DNA from: Gracilibacillus salitolerans
GTDB lineage: Bacteria > Bacillota > Bacilli > Bacillales > Amphibacillaceae
DNA: 64,000 bases
Direction of reading: 5' to 3'
Assembly: GCF_009650095.1 (NCBI RefSeq)
Contig: NZ_CP045915.1
Span: 62,001-126,000 of the forward strand
Positions 13,775-25,810 of the stretch are shown here, in pieces (position 1 is the first letter of the stretch; each line of letters opens with the position of its first letter). The position numbers were made by a program, and so were the translations under genes. The notes under the pieces were generated by a model. It was given only the letters and a program-made list of their open reading frames with translations, was not told the DNA's origin and did not search any database.

Positions 13775-14063
13775 TCATTATGTCTATATTCTTAAATGTA
13801 AGGATGAAACATTATATACAGGCTATACAACCGATATCGAACGAAGGTTGAAAATGCATGAACAAGGTAAAGGTGCCAAATATACAAGAGGTAGAGCCCC
13901 ATTTCAATTGCAGTACCAACAACAATGTAAGACAAAATCAGAAGCAATGCAGTTAGAAGCAAAGATTAAAAGGCTTACTAGAAAGCAGAAGGAATTATGG
14001 ATTAAAGAAAACCAAACGGAAAGGTATGGCGTATATGCAGATACAGAAGAGCTACCAAACTGA
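13758..14063 (+). CDS. yazA: GIY-YIG nuclease-domain protein YazA
   Basis: This 101-aa single-domain GIY-YIG protein (UPF0213) carries YVYILKC...[16 protein letters not shown] with the expected Tyr, Gly and Arg positions, and [12 protein letters not shown]. The family is related to the UvrC/SLX1 nuclease domain; its cellular substrate is unknown. It overlaps trmN6 upstream and rsmI downstream (by 29 bp), so the three genes form a tightly coupled unit. Confidence 0.9.
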   Translation: MEEKNNHYVYILKCKDETLYTGYTTDIERRLKMHEQGKGAKYTRGRAPFQLQYQQQCKTKSEAMQLEAKIKRLTRKQKELWIKENQTERYGVYADTEELPN

Positions 14064-14901
14064 TGCAGTAAAAGGCACATTATACGTGGTGCCGACACCA
14101 ATAGGTAACTTAGAAGATATTACGATTCGTGCATTACGTATATTGGAAGAGGCTGATGCTGTTTTAGCTGAAGATACGAGAAATACTGGGAAGCTTCTAC
14201 ATCATTTTGAACTGAAGAAAAAGATGATTAGCTATCACGAACATAACAAAATGGCAAGACAGGATCAAATTCTCGAGCTGCTAAGTAATGGAGAAAATCT
14301 GGCTCTAGTAAGTGATGCTGGTATGCCAGGAATCTCAGACCCAGGATATGAAATGGTACAAGCTGCAATCCAATCAGATCTTCCAGTGGTTGTTTTACCA
14401 GGGGCAAATGCCGCATTATCAGCCTTAGTTGGTTCAGGATTGCCAACTGGTCATTTCTATTTTTATGGCTTTTTACCACGAAAGAAAAAAGATCGTGATC
14501 AGGCAATACAATTACTACAATCAATTGATACAACGTTTATCTTGTATGAATCGCCACACCGCATTGAAGAGACAATCAAGTTGTTATGGGACTCACTTGG
14601 TGACAGACAAGTAGCAATAGCAAGGGAGTTAACCAAGAGATACGAAGAGTATATTAGAGGGAGTTTACCAGAAATAGCAGAATGGATAACAGACCACACG
14701 ATAAAAGGTGAATGCTGTATTGTTGTGGAAGGAATCAAGGAGAATCCACAAACGAATTGGTGGACAGATCTTACCTTAAAAGAGCATGTCGAAAAAGTGA
14801 TGGAATTAGAGGGATATTCAAGTAAAGAAGCCGTCAAAGCCGTGGCAAAAGATCGCAATATTCCAAAAAGAGAAGTATACAGTGCTTATCATATGGAGTA
14901 A
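14035..14901 (+). CDS. rsmI: 16S rRNA (cytidine-1402-2'-O)-methyltransferase RsmI
   Basis: This 288-aa tetrapyrrole-methylase-fold enzyme 2'-O-methylates C1402 in the ribosomal P-site. Visible are YVVPTPIGNLEDITIRA near the N-terminus, AEDTRNT, LVSDAGMPGISDPG (SAM region) and GANAALSALVGSGLP. The ATG at 14035 is preferred over 14026 because GGAAAGG (14018-14024) is correctly spaced only for it, and the protein then matches the B. subtilis N-terminus. Confidence 0.93.
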   Translation: MQIQKSYQTDAVKGTLYVVPTPIGNLEDITIRALRILEEADAVLAEDTRNTGKLLHHFELKKKMISYHEHNKMARQDQILELLSNGENLALVSDAGMPGISDPGYEMVQAAIQSDLPVVVLPGANAALSALVGSGLPTGHFYFYGFLPRKKKDRDQAIQLLQSIDTTFILYESPHRIEETIKLLWDSLGDRQVAIARELTKRYEEYIRGSLPEIAEWITDHTIKGECCIVVEGIKENPQTNWWTDLTLKEHVEKVMELEGYSSKEAVKAVAKDRNIPKREVYSAYHME

Positions 14902-14920
14902 GATTACATTCCATAAGAAT

Positions 14921-14962
14921 GTAAGGCTTTCGCCAAATACTGGCGAAAGCCTTAGTTTTTCT
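14921..14962 (+). terminator. Intrinsic terminator after rsmI
   Basis: A perfect 13-bp stem (AAGGCTTTCGCCA / TGGCGAAAGCCTT) is followed by AGTTTTTCTTT. There is no T tract on the minus strand, so it serves the + strand only. Confidence 0.9.
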
Positions 14963-14997
14963 TTATGTTCTAGCGAGTTGTTTTTTATGTGATCAGA

Positions 14998-15276
14998 TTA
15001 TTTGTCTAATTTTCTTTGGATTTCATTAACTAGTGTCTTTGCACCTTCTGGACTAAGTACTAGCTTTCCGTCCGCTAATGTAAAGTTGTCATCAGAGATA
15101 TCACCAGTAACATGACAAGTCATATTTGGTTTATATTTTTGTAAGATGATACGCTCATCATCGACATAAATTTCAAGAGCATCTTTCTCTTGAATGCCTA
15201 ATGTACGACGAAGCTCGATCGGGATTACGACACGACCTAACTCGTCTACCTTTCTCACAATACCTGTTGATTTCAT
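14998..15276 (-). CDS. abrB: Transition-state regulator AbrB
   Basis: This 92-aa DNA-binding regulator represses post-exponential genes during growth. The N-terminal swapped-hairpin AbrB domain is complete (MKSTGIVRKVDELGRVVIPIELRRTLGI), followed by the dimerising C-terminal half (LADGKLVLSPEGAKTLVNEIQRKL). The RBS is GGGGAG. The gene is divergent from metG, as in B. subtilis. Its expected targets in this window, spoVG in particular, have AT-rich upstream regions. Confidence 0.97.
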   Translation of the reverse strand: MKSTGIVRKVDELGRVVIPIELRRTLGIQEKDALEIYVDDERIILQKYKPNMTCHVTGDISDDNFTLADGKLVLSPEGAKTLVNEIQRKLDK

Positions 15277-15331
15277 TATTTATTCTCCCCTTTGATAAAT
15301 AAATTCGGCAATATTCGACATCTATAGCGTT

Positions 15332-15360
15332 ATAATACCATTAGTTGCCATTATTGTCAA
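15332..15360 (-). promoter_or_regulatory. Sigma-A promoter of abrB
   Basis: On the minus strand TTGACA (15355-15360) and TATTAT (15332-15337) are 17 bp apart, about 55 bp before the abrB start. The rest of the 365-bp abrB-metG gap is AT-rich. I see no T-box or S-box motif (no GGTGGNACCGCG) and no clear metG promoter. Confidence 0.85.
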
Positions 15361-15614
15361 ACTTAATTTTTGCATTTTTTTCAAGCTTTTATAAAAATAT
15401 TGAAAAAAAACAGGTCAATAGTTCGTGAAGATTATTCGACAAGTTTTTTGTTTTAAAAGTAAATTAAATGGCTACAATGTATTTATCACGGACGCTATCA
15501 TCCTGATAAGTTTTGCAATTAATTAATGGAGAAATCCCCTACTGATTGAAGTCTCACTTTATAATGGAAAAATGTTCGAAAAATCGCTACAATAAAAACA
15601 GACTGTATATATAG

Positions 15615-17594
<1,980 letters not shown>

Positions 17595-17604
17595 ATACCC
17601 AAAA

Positions 17605-17647
17605 GTACACACGCGGTTCACTACTAAAAACACGTGTGTATTTTTTG
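17605..17647 (+). terminator. Intrinsic terminator after metG
   Basis: A stem TACACACG / CGTGTGTA with a large loop is followed by six T residues. Repeat element B starts 6-8 bp further on. Confidence 0.8.
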
Positions 17648-17652
17648 AGTAA

Positions 17653-18033
17653 GCACAAAAAACACAAATTGCGAAGTAAAGTGGACATGGATTTGCTCTC
17701 TTCCATTCTGATTCTAGTTGAGTGCTAAGTCGACGCTGCGTAAAATAGTGTTCTGATAAAAAGACAGGAAACCCATAGAGTATAGTTCCCTAGGTTCAAT
17801 TGTTACGATAAATCAGAACACTAAAATTAGTGTAAGCAGAATACGGAGGCTCCTGTGGGACAGCGAGAGCTGAAGATCCACTTTGTGAAATGCTTTTCTT
17901 CACAAAGTTAGCTGAAGCCGAGCCCAAGGAAAGCGCAGTATTCTGCCGGAGCGTTTCTAAGCACTCATCATTAATCAAAATGGAAGGAAGCTACACCAAG
18001 GCAAATTTTCACAACTTCACAGTAGTTATCTAC
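17653..18033 (+). repeat. Intergenic repeat element B (one module, core inverted)
   Basis: The 381-bp element lies between metG and tatD. Outer ends: AAATTGCGAAGTAA (17667-17680) and AGTAGTTATCTAC (ending 18033). The module GCAGAATACGG...GTATTCTGCC (17836-17947) is the reverse complement of the first module of C, D and E. The spacer ahead of it (17737-17835) is the reverse complement of the spacer of element E. Only a stub (GACGCTGCG) of the second module remains, so this copy is inverted and internally deleted. Confidence 0.85.
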
Positions 18034-18090
18034 TATGAATGAGACGAGCAGGCAGAACCGGTTTTGTCTGGTTTTTAAGGAGGAATTAGG

Positions 18091-18861
18091 ATGTTATTTG
18101 ATACACACGTTCATTTAAACGTCTCCCATTTCGATGAAGACCGTGAAGAAGTGTTACAACGAGCAAAAGAAGCTGGAGTCGAAAACATGGTTATTGTCGG
18201 ATTTGATCATGAAACAATCCCAAAAGCAATCGACATGGCAGAAAAATACGACCATATCTATGCCGCAGTTGGCTGGCATCCAGTTGACGCTATTGATATG
18301 ACCGACAAAGAACTAGTATGGCTAGAAGAATTATCCTCACATCCGAAAGTAATTGCTTTAGGCGAAATGGGTTTAGATTACCATTGGGACAAATCACCAA
18401 AAGACGTACAAAAAGAAGTATTCCGCAAGCAAATCCACTTGGCAAAAAAAGTAAAGTTGCCTATTATTATTCATAATCGGGAAGCGACAGAGGATATCAT
18501 CCAAGTGTTGCAGGAAGAAAATGCTGAAGAAGTTGGAGGCATCATGCATTGTTACAATGATTCAGTTGAGTATGTTGATGCATGCTTAAAGATGAACTTT
18601 TATATATCGTTAGGTGGTCCTGTAACTTTTAAAAATGCAACCTTACCGAAGGACGTAGCGAAGTATGTACCAGTAGATCGGTTATTAATCGAAACAGATT
18701 GTCCATTTCTCGCACCACACCCGAATCGAGGGAAAAGAAATGAACCAGCTTATGTCAAGTTGATTGCAGAAAAAATAGCAGAACTGCGTGATGTAAGCTA
18801 TGAAGAAATAAGTAAGCAAACAACAGAAAATGCAAAGAGATTTTTTGGTCTAACAAACTAA
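18091..18861 (+). CDS. tatD: TatD-family metal-dependent hydrolase (YabD)
   Basis: This 256-aa TIM-barrel metallohydrolase belongs to the TatD deoxyribonuclease family. Metal-ligand motifs are present: DTHVHLN (His6, His8), GEMGLDYH (Glu and His), IIIHNRE, and IETDCPFLAPHPNRGKRNEP with the conserved Asp. Family members act as 3'-5' exonucleases or D-aminoacyl-tRNA deacylases; the activity here is not determined. The RBS AAGGAGG is ideal. The gene follows metG as in most bacilli, but element B intervenes. Confidence 0.93.
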   Translation: MLFDTHVHLNVSHFDEDREEVLQRAKEAGVENMVIVGFDHETIPKAIDMAEKYDHIYAAVGWHPVDAIDMTDKELVWLEELSSHPKVIALGEMGLDYHWDKSPKDVQKEVFRKQIHLAKKVKLPIIIHNREATEDIIQVLQEENAEEVGGIMHCYNDSVEYVDACLKMNFYISLGGPVTFKNATLPKDVAKYVPVDRLLIETDCPFLAPHPNRGKRNEPAYVKLIAEKIAELRDVSYEEISKQTTENAKRFFGLTN

Positions 18862-18928
18862 GGATGCCTTTAGCGATATATGTTTCAGGCAATGTTACGG
18901 TAATGTAAACAATTTGAAATATTTCATA

Positions 18929-18980
18929 AAAAAGAGCAGTGGAACCCTTTGAATTCAAGGGTTTTGCTGCTTTTTTCTTT
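18929..18980 (+). terminator. Intrinsic terminator after tatD
   Basis: A compound hairpin (AGCAG...AACCCTT-loop-AAGGGTT...CTGCT) is followed by six T residues. Confidence 0.88.
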
Positions 18981-18992
18981 TCATAAGTCCAT

Positions 18993-19021
18993 TTGACACT
19001 GAAAAAGGATCTTTATATAAT
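18993..19021 (+). promoter_or_regulatory. Sigma-A promoter of yabE
   Basis: TTGACA (18993-18998) and TATAAT (19016-19021) are consensus boxes 17 bp apart. The TTG of the -35 box opens the longest reading frame of yabE, so that apparent early start is only promoter sequence. Confidence 0.9.
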
Positions 19022-19052
19022 ACAACGGCGAGTAAAAAGGAGGGAAGAGTTC

Positions 19053-20297
19053 ATGAAGCGTCTTAAAATTAGTCACATATTGAACAACAAAGACTTCGTA
19101 TACGCACTTTCTTTATTTGTATTTATTGGATTTATATGTATATCATTTTATGAATTATCAAAGGCAGAAGTTACAGTTGTTCAAGCAGGTGAAGAAATGA
19201 CAGTACGTACACATGCCAATACTGTCGAAGATGTCCTAAATGAACTTGCAATTGATGTGGGAGAACATGATGAACTTTCACATGAACTAAATGACCTCGT
19301 AAATAGAGAGATGAAAATCGAGCATACAATTGCAAAAAAAGTAATAGTCAGCATAGATGGAAACGAACAAACATATTATACAACTAGTGAGACAGTTGAA
19401 GAATTTCTGACAGAGCAAGATATTGAATTAACAGAAAATGATCAATTATCATTAGCAGCACATACAGAAATAGATGATAACCTTGTGATCGATATCGAAA
19501 AAGCTTTTCAAGTTACTATTAATGATGCTGGAGAAGAGCAACAGGTCTGGACAACAGGAGGATCTGTTAAAGAACTGTTAGCGGAACATGACATAGAATT
19601 AGATGAATTAGACCGTGTGGAACCGAGAGAGACCGCTTCATTAGGCAAGAGTACCGATATTGAAATTACAAGAGTAGAAAAGATAACAGATATTGAAGAG
19701 GAAAAGCAAGAATTTAGTGTGGTGAAACGTAACGATAGTTCACTGGAAAAAGGAAAAGAAGAAATTGTTTCAGAAGGTGAACCAGGTGTTATTGAAAAAC
19801 ATTATGAAGTAGTATTAGAAAATGGGAAAGAAGTATCCCGTGAACTTGTGAAAGAAGAAGTAAAAGAAGAAAGTAAAGAGAAAGTTGTTGCAGTTGGTAC
19901 GAAGGTAAATCAACCGAAAGCAACAACAACAGCTTCTGCTAATGCAGCTTCTGATGCCGGAACTAAGACCGAAACTGTTTCTCGTAGCGGCAGTGAAGAA
20001 AAGGGAGAAACCATTTACATGAAAGCGACAGCATATAATTGGGATTGTGCATCATGTGATGGTAGAGGACTAACTTCTACAGGTTATAATTTAAAAGAAA
20101 ATCCAGACGGTGTAGTAGCAGTAGATCCGAGCGTAATTCCTTTAGGTACCAAAGTTTGGGTAGAAGGCTATGGCTATGCAATAGCTAGAGATACAGGTGG
20201 CAATATCCAGGGAAATAAAATTGACCTTCATATGTCAAGCAAACAGAAAGCGGAAAGCTATGGTGTGAAAACAGTACAAGTAAAAATTGTTGAATAA
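19053..20297 (+). CDS. yabE: YabE/RpfB-like cell-wall protein (DUF348-G5-3D)
   Basis: This 414-aa protein is predicted to be anchored to the membrane and wall. After a signal/anchor helix (about 16-35, FVYALSLFVFIGFICISFY) come three DUF348 repeats (about 38-200), a G5 domain (about 205-285), a Lys/Glu linker and a C-terminal 3D domain (about 325-414). The last has the three conserved aspartates (ATAYNWDC, VAVDPSVIPLG, ARDTGG...IDLHM). 3D domains of this kind act in lytic transglycosylases such as MltA, so a role in wall remodelling is likely. The ATG at 19053 follows AAAGGAGGG and lies downstream of the promoter. Confidence 0.92.
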   Translation: MKRLKISHILNNKDFVYALSLFVFIGFICISFYELSKAEVTVVQAGEEMTVRTHANTVEDVLNELAIDVGEHDELSHELNDLVNREMKIEHTIAKKVIVSIDGNEQTYYTTSETVEEFLTEQDIELTENDQLSLAAHTEIDDNLVIDIEKAFQVTINDAGEEQQVWTTGGSVKELLAEHDIELDELDRVEPRETASLGKSTDIEITRVEKITDIEEEKQEFSVVKRNDSSLEKGKEEIVSEGEPGVIEKHYEVVLENGKEVSRELVKEEVKEESKEKVVAVGTKVNQPKATTTASANAASDAGTKTETVSRSGSEEKGETIYMKATAYNWDCASCDGRGLTSTGYNLKENPDGVVAVDPSVIPLGTKVWVEGYGYAIARDTGGNIQGNKIDLHMSSKQKAESYGVKTVQVKIVE

Positions 20298-20302
20298 AGT
20301 AT

Positions 20303-20338
20303 AAAGCTTACCTTCCTAAGCAAAGGTAAGCTTTTTTG
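20303..20338 (+). terminator. Intrinsic terminator after yabE
   Basis: A stem AAGCTTACCTT / AAGGTAAGCTT with a short loop is followed by a T6 tract. Confidence 0.9.
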
Positions 20339-20384
20339 TGTTAAAATAAATAAAGCTATAAGAAGCAAGAATGGAGGAGCCTTT

Positions 20385-21860
<1,476 letters not shown>

Positions 21861-21915
21861 TACATAATTTTCTTGTAAAAAGGTAACCTAAATGCATAAC
21901 TTCCAAATTTTTTTA

Positions 21916-21945
21916 TTGACAGCTTTCAATTAATATTGTTATAAT
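21916..21945 (+). promoter_or_regulatory. Veg promoter 1 (sigma-A)
   Basis: TTGACA (21916-21921), an 18-bp spacer and TATAAT (21940-21945) form the upstream member of a tandem pair. Confidence 0.85.
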
Positions 21946-21958
21946 AGAATATTTTTGA

Positions 21959-21987
21959 TTGACGGTTGGACAAGAATGTAGTATAAT
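21959..21987 (+). promoter_or_regulatory. Veg promoter 2 (sigma-A)
   Basis: TTGACG (21959-21964), a 17-bp spacer and TATAAT (21982-21987) form the downstream member, ending just before the veg RBS. B. subtilis veg likewise has two strong tandem promoters. Confidence 0.85.
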
Positions 21988-22010
21988 AATATTTAGTGAG
22001 GTGGAGTGTA

Positions 22011-22274
22011 TTGGCTAAAACATTGGTTGAAATCAAACAAGGTTTAGATGGAAATGTCGGCAAACGTCTACGAATTAAAGCAAATGGTGGAAGAAAGAAA
22101 ACCATTGAGCGTTATGGAACATTATCAGAAACATATCCTTCCGTTTTTATCGTTGAACTTGATCAAGATGAGAATGCATTTGAGCGGGTATCTTACAGTT
22201 ATGCAGATATTCTCACTGAAACAGTTGAATTGAACTTTACGGAAGAATTAGAAGCGGTAGCAGGGGAGCAGTAA
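22011..22274 (+). CDS. veg: Veg protein
   Basis: This 87-aa protein is highly conserved in the Firmicutes ([34 protein letters not shown]...[18 protein letters not shown]). It is strongly expressed and has been linked to biofilm-gene regulation in B. subtilis; its mechanism is not settled. I chose the TTG at 22011 because [15 protein letters not shown] aligns with B. subtilis and the RBS GAGGTGGAG lies at 21998-22006. Upstream in-frame codons lie in the promoter/RBS region. Confidence 0.95.
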   Translation: MAKTLVEIKQGLDGNVGKRLRIKANGGRKKTIERYGTLSETYPSVFIVELDQDENAFERVSYSYADILTETVELNFTEELEAVAGEQ

Positions 22275-22294
22275 ACTTTGTTTGCTGCTTTTTT
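22265..22294 (+). terminator. Intrinsic terminator after veg
   Basis: A hairpin GCAGTAAAC / GTTTGCTGC followed by seven T residues overlaps the veg stop codon. The 250 bp from here to sspF hold no gene I can support. Confidence 0.78.
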
Positions 22295-22545
22295 TAATGG
22301 ATAAAGAAAGCGCTATGAAAATTTTAATTAGTGCGCAGTTTTTATCTTATTCAAATTAAGTAATATAATTCAGCGATTGTTTCATTATTTTTAGTCGGCG
22401 AACGGAAGTATTTGCTAATCCAGTCTCCATTTAAGCAAATAGAGAGCCAACAAGAGTCTTTATCCCTTTTATTACCTTGTATCATAAAAGCAAAAAAACA
22501 TAAAATAGGAGTGTCGTAAAACACGACAGAAAGGGAGTATCTTCA

Positions 22546-22725
22546 ATGGGTCGAAGAAGAGGATTAATGTCCGATCGGTTTAAAGAAGAGCTTGCTAAAG
22601 AATTAGGATTTTACGACACTGTGCAAAAAGATGGTTGGGGCGGAATTACCGCACGAGATGCAGGTAATATGGTGAAAAGAGCAGTACAAATGGCAGAAGA
22701 GAGTTTAAATAAGGACAAAGTCTAA
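22546..22725 (+). CDS. sspF: Small acid-soluble spore protein, SspF-type
   Basis: This 59-aa alpha/beta-type SASP coats and protects DNA in the dormant spore. It has the conserved [20 protein letters not shown] region, the [22 protein letters not shown] motif and a Lys-rich end. RBS AAGGGAG. It occupies the sspF position between veg and ispE. A small hairpin (TGTCGT / ACGACA at about 22512-22528) lies just before the RBS. I found no convincing sigma-G promoter, only a poor TGTATC...CATAAAATA pair with a short spacer. Confidence 0.9.
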   Translation: MGRRRGLMSDRFKEELAKELGFYDTVQKDGWGGITARDAGNMVKRAVQMAEESLNKDKV

Positions 22726-22741
22726 GACTTTGTCCTTTTTG
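22711..22741 (+). terminator. Intrinsic terminator with the sspF stop codon in its loop
   Basis: A perfect 12-bp stem AAGGACAAAGTC / GACTTTGTCCTT has TAA, the sspF stop codon, as its loop and ends in T5. Confidence 0.9.
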
Positions 22742-22816
22742 CGCTTTTATTTGCTTTTATGGTATCTTTACATAAAGTAAAATTCTGAATATAAAATTGT
22801 CAGTAGGTGAGCGACT

Positions 22817-23677
22817 TTGTATATTATAGAAAAAGCCCCAGCTAAAATAAACTTAACATTAGATGTCCTTTATAAGCGGTCAGATCAGTATCATGAAGTT
22901 GAAATGGTAATGACCACCGTTGATTTAGCCGATCGCATCGAATTCTTTTTGATAGAGGAAGATAAAATAGAGGTGGCATCGGAAAATCGTTTTGTTCCAA
23001 ATGATGAACGGAATTTAGCATATCGAGCGGCAAAACTGCTGAAGGAACGTTATGATGTCAAACAAGGGGTATACATTAAAATAGATAAACAAATTCCAGT
23101 TGCAGCAGGACTTGCGGGCGGAAGCAGTGATGCTGCTGCAACATTAAGAGGATTAAATCGTTTATGGGAACTTAACATAACCTTACGTGAGTTAGCTGTT
23201 TTAGGAGCAGAGGTTGGTTCAGATGTATCCTTTTGTGTGTATAATTCCACAGCTCTCGCAAAGGGGAGAGGGGAAACCATTATAGAATTGCCAGCACCAC
23301 CTCAATGTTGGGTGATCTTAGCTAAACCAGCTCAAGGTGTTTCTACACAATCCGTGTATCAATCTCTACAATTGAATGATATAGAGCATCCTGATACAGA
23401 TGGAATGGTTCAAGCAATTAAACGATCTGATTATCAAGGAGTTTGCAACAGGCTAAAAAATGTATTGGAAACAGTAACCTTACCTAAAAATCCAGAAGTG
23501 GAACAAATAAAAGAACAGATGTTACGGTCCGGTGCGGATGCTGTATTGATGAGTGGGAGCGGTCCTACAGTATTTGGCTTAGTTCAACAAGAGAGTAGAG
23601 CAGACCGCATTTATAACAGCTTGAGAGGGTTTTGTGAAGAAGTATATGTGGTTCGTCTATTAGGCAATCGCCAATGA
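22817..23677 (+). CDS. ispE: 4-diphosphocytidyl-2-C-methyl-D-erythritol kinase
   Basis: This 286-aa GHMP kinase is the fourth enzyme of the non-mevalonate (MEP) isoprenoid pathway. It has the N-terminal [12 protein letters not shown] motif with the conserved Lys, the ATP-binding [15 protein letters not shown] (near 94-108) and the C-terminal [10 protein letters not shown]. The start is TTG ([12 protein letters not shown]), aligned with the family N-terminus and preceded by AGGTGAG. It lies directly before purR, as in B. subtilis. Confidence 0.95.
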   Translation: MYIIEKAPAKINLTLDVLYKRSDQYHEVEMVMTTVDLADRIEFFLIEEDKIEVASENRFVPNDERNLAYRAAKLLKERYDVKQGVYIKIDKQIPVAAGLAGGSSDAAATLRGLNRLWELNITLRELAVLGAEVGSDVSFCVYNSTALAKGRGETIIELPAPPQCWVILAKPAQGVSTQSVYQSLQLNDIEHPDTDGMVQAIKRSDYQGVCNRLKNVLETVTLPKNPEVEQIKEQMLRSGADAVLMSGSGPTVFGLVQQESRADRIYNSLRGFCEEVYVVRLLGNRQ

Positions 23678-23715
23678 CTTGATTAAACACGTATAAAATG
23701 TTATATTTACCTCAA

Positions 23716-23728
23716 AATATTCGGATTT
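23716..23728 (+). promoter_or_regulatory. PurBox-like operator before purR
   Basis: On the minus strand the site reads AAATCCGAATATT, matching the PurBox consensus AWWWCCGAACWWT at all but one position. It lies just upstream of the purR RBS and may allow autoregulation. PurBoxes usually occur in pairs and I see only one. Confidence 0.4.
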
Positions 23729-23740
23729 TGGGGTGTAGTA

Positions 23741-24556
23741 ATGAAAAGAAGTGATCGTCTAGTTGCGATGACAAATTATTTAGTAGAGCATCCAATGGAA
23801 TTAATTTCTCTTCCATTTTTCTCTGATACATATGGTGCCGCGAAGTCTTCAATTAGTGAAGATTTGTCTATTATTAACCATATGTTTAAAGAAGATGGGA
23901 TTGGTTATTTAGAATCTATTTCAGGTGCAGCTGGTGGAGTAAAATATGTGCCTAATGTTTCAGTAAACAAAAGTGAATCTATGATTAACAAGCTTTGTAA
24001 GGAGCTAGAAGATCCCAGCCGGATTTTGCCTGGTGGTTATTTATTTATGAGTGATGTTTTAGCTACGCCAAGTACTATTAGAGATATCGGTAGGCTTTTT
24101 GCTTCTCGTTTTGCGGGATTAAACATTGATTCCATTGTAACGGTAGCAACGAAAGGAATTCCTTTAGCATATGCGGTAGCTTCGTTTTTAAATGTACCTG
24201 TTGTAATTGTTCGTCGTGATCCGAAAGTAACGGAAGGTTCAACGGTTAGTATTAATTATGTATCAGGGTCCTCTAAAAAAATTCAGACGATGGTGTTATC
24301 TAAGCGCAGTTTGAAACCCGGTGAAAATGTTTGTATCATCGATGATTTTATGAAGGCTGGTGGTACCATAAACGGAATGAAAAACTTACTTCAAGAATTC
24401 GATGCCAATGTAAAAGCAATTGGTGTACTAGCAGAAGCCGAGGATGAAGAAGAAGATCGTGTAGTAGATGATTATATTTCTTTATTACAAATTAAAAATG
24501 TAGATTCTAATAGCAAACAGATAGAGGTAATAAAAGGAAATTACTTTGAACAGTAA
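23741..24556 (+). CDS. purR: Purine operon repressor PurR
   Basis: This 271-aa protein has an N-terminal winged helix (about 1-72, KRSDRLVAMTNYLVEHPM...) and a C-terminal phosphoribosyltransferase-like domain. The domain has a PRPP-binding motif VCIIDDFMKAGGTINGM (about 203-219) and a GLNIDSIVTVATKGIPLA loop. PRPP is the known inducer that releases it from DNA. A GGGGTG RBS precedes the ATG. In B. subtilis yabJ (ridA) lies between purR and spoVG; here no such gene is present. Confidence 0.95.
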   Translation: MKRSDRLVAMTNYLVEHPMELISLPFFSDTYGAAKSSISEDLSIINHMFKEDGIGYLESISGAAGGVKYVPNVSVNKSESMINKLCKELEDPSRILPGGYLFMSDVLATPSTIRDIGRLFASRFAGLNIDSIVTVATKGIPLAYAVASFLNVPVVIVRRDPKVTEGSTVSINYVSGSSKKIQTMVLSKRSLKPGENVCIIDDFMKAGGTINGMKNLLQEFDANVKAIGVLAEAEDEEEDRVVDDYISLLQIKNVDSNSKQIEVIKGNYFEQ

Positions 24557-24656
24557 TAATGGATCGTGTAAAAAGGTCTAATTATATCGAATTATGTCAC
24601 TCACCACTTATTATAAGAAAATTTTCTTAAAAAGATAATATTTTTTAAAATTTTAG

Positions 24657-24684
24657 CAGGAATTTTAAAAATTTTGTTGAATTA
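24657..24684 (+). promoter_or_regulatory. Sigma-H-type promoter of spoVG
   Basis: CAGGAATTT at 24657-24665 and GAATTA at 24679-24684 fit the sigma-H pattern (RNAGGAWWW, then about 12 bp, then a GAAT box). They lie within an A/T-rich tract like that to which AbrB binds at B. subtilis spoVG. Confidence 0.7.
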
Positions 24685-24725
24685 AGATAATAAGTTCTTA
24701 AAAGGGGAAAAGGTGGTGAAACATA

Positions 24726-25016
24726 GTGGAAGTAACTGACGTAAGATTACGCCGCGTGAATACCGATGGAAGAATGCGAGCTATCGCATCCATTACATTA
24801 GATCATGAATTTGTGGTACATGATATTCGAGTGATTGATGGGAATAATGGGATGTTTGTAGCAATGCCTTCTAAACGTACACCGGATGGTGAATTTAGGG
24901 ATATTGCACATCCAATTAACTCTGGTACAAGATCAAAAATTCAAGATGCTGTTTTAGAAGAGTATCATCGTGCTGGAGAAGCTGAAGTTGAATATGAAGA
25001 AGCAGGAGCTTCTTAA
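24726..25016 (+). CDS. spoVG: SpoVG, RNA-binding regulator
   Basis: This 96-aa protein ([26 protein letters not shown]...[21 protein letters not shown]) is near-identical in pattern to other Bacillaceae SpoVG proteins. It is known as a nucleic-acid-binding regulator affecting septation at sporulation and virulence or wall genes in relatives. The start is GTG with an AAAGGTGGTG RBS. Its sigma-H promoter fits its role at the onset of stationary phase. Confidence 0.96.
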   Translation: MEVTDVRLRRVNTDGRMRAIASITLDHEFVVHDIRVIDGNNGMFVAMPSKRTPDGEFRDIAHPINSGTRSKIQDAVLEEYHRAGEAEVEYEEAGAS

Positions 25017-25029
25017 AATGAGAGTAAAA

Positions 25030-25070
25030 AAAGTCTAATCAATCCATTTGATTGGGCTTTTTATTTTTAT
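25030..25070 (+). terminator. Intrinsic terminator after spoVG
   Basis: An 11-bp stem (AGTCTAATCAA / TTGATTGGGCT, with three G-T pairs) is followed by a T5 tract. Element C begins 22 bp downstream. Confidence 0.85.
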
Positions 25071-25092
25071 ACATCGAAGGCATAAAACTTAT

Positions 25093-25580
25093 GCGCAAAA
25101 TACATAAACTGCGAAGTTACTCTCTTGTGAATTTGCTTTCTTCCATACTTTTTCATAAAGAGTGTTAGAATACCGCTCCGGCAGAATACTAGGCTTTCCG
25201 TGGGTACGGGCTTCAGCTAACTTGGTAAAGAAAACCACTTTACCAAGTGGATCTTCATCGCGTGAGTTCCCACAGGAGTCTGCGTATTCTGCCTACGCTA
25301 ATTCTTGTGTTCTGATTGTTGAAAGAAGAAAGCCTTTGGAAATATCAATGGTTTTCTTCTCACCTGATTAAAGTACTACTTAAAGCTGCGGGAAAATGCG
25401 ACAATCCTGTGGGAAGAGCAACTGAAGACCCCGCAGGAAGTGCTTTTCTTCCGAGGAGGCTGAAGTGTTGCCCACGGAAAGGGAGTATTTTTCCGCAGCG
25501 ACGAACTAGCAATCATCTTCAGAAGGATGGGAGGACATCCAACCTAAAGTGAATTTTCACTAGTTCGCAGTAGTTATCGA
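25093..25580 (+). repeat. Intergenic repeat element C (two modules, forward core)
   Basis: The 488-bp element lies between spoVG and glmU. The outer ends are ACATAAACTGCGAAGTTAC and TTCGCAGTAGTTATC. Module 1 (GGCAGAATACT...GTATTCTGCC, about 25180-25293) carries an inner CTTGGTAAAG / CTTTACCAAG stem. A roughly 90-bp spacer leads to module 2 (GCTGCGGGAAAA...TTTTTCCGCAGC, about 25385-25499). The 230 bp between this element and glmU are AT-rich with no recognisable gene. Confidence 0.85.
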
Positions 25581-25810
25581 TTATATTATTAGAGCTGATC
25601 TTATTAGTCAGAAAAATAAATACTATATTTTTTAGTACCAGTTAGCAATCAATATAAAAATGCTGCCGTATTATTGGTAATTTAAATTATGCCATCTTTA
25701 TTGAAAATACACTGGTTTTCGTATATATTCATAATTGGGATATTAACGTACAAAATGAGCACATCCTTTAAACATAAATATAAAAAGTGAACTGGAACGG
25801 AGGGACTATC

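Noticed and set aside
22478..22507. Sigma-G promoter for sspF
   Set aside because: TGTATC and CATAAAATA are only 15 bp apart and both depart from consensus, so it is too weak to annotate.
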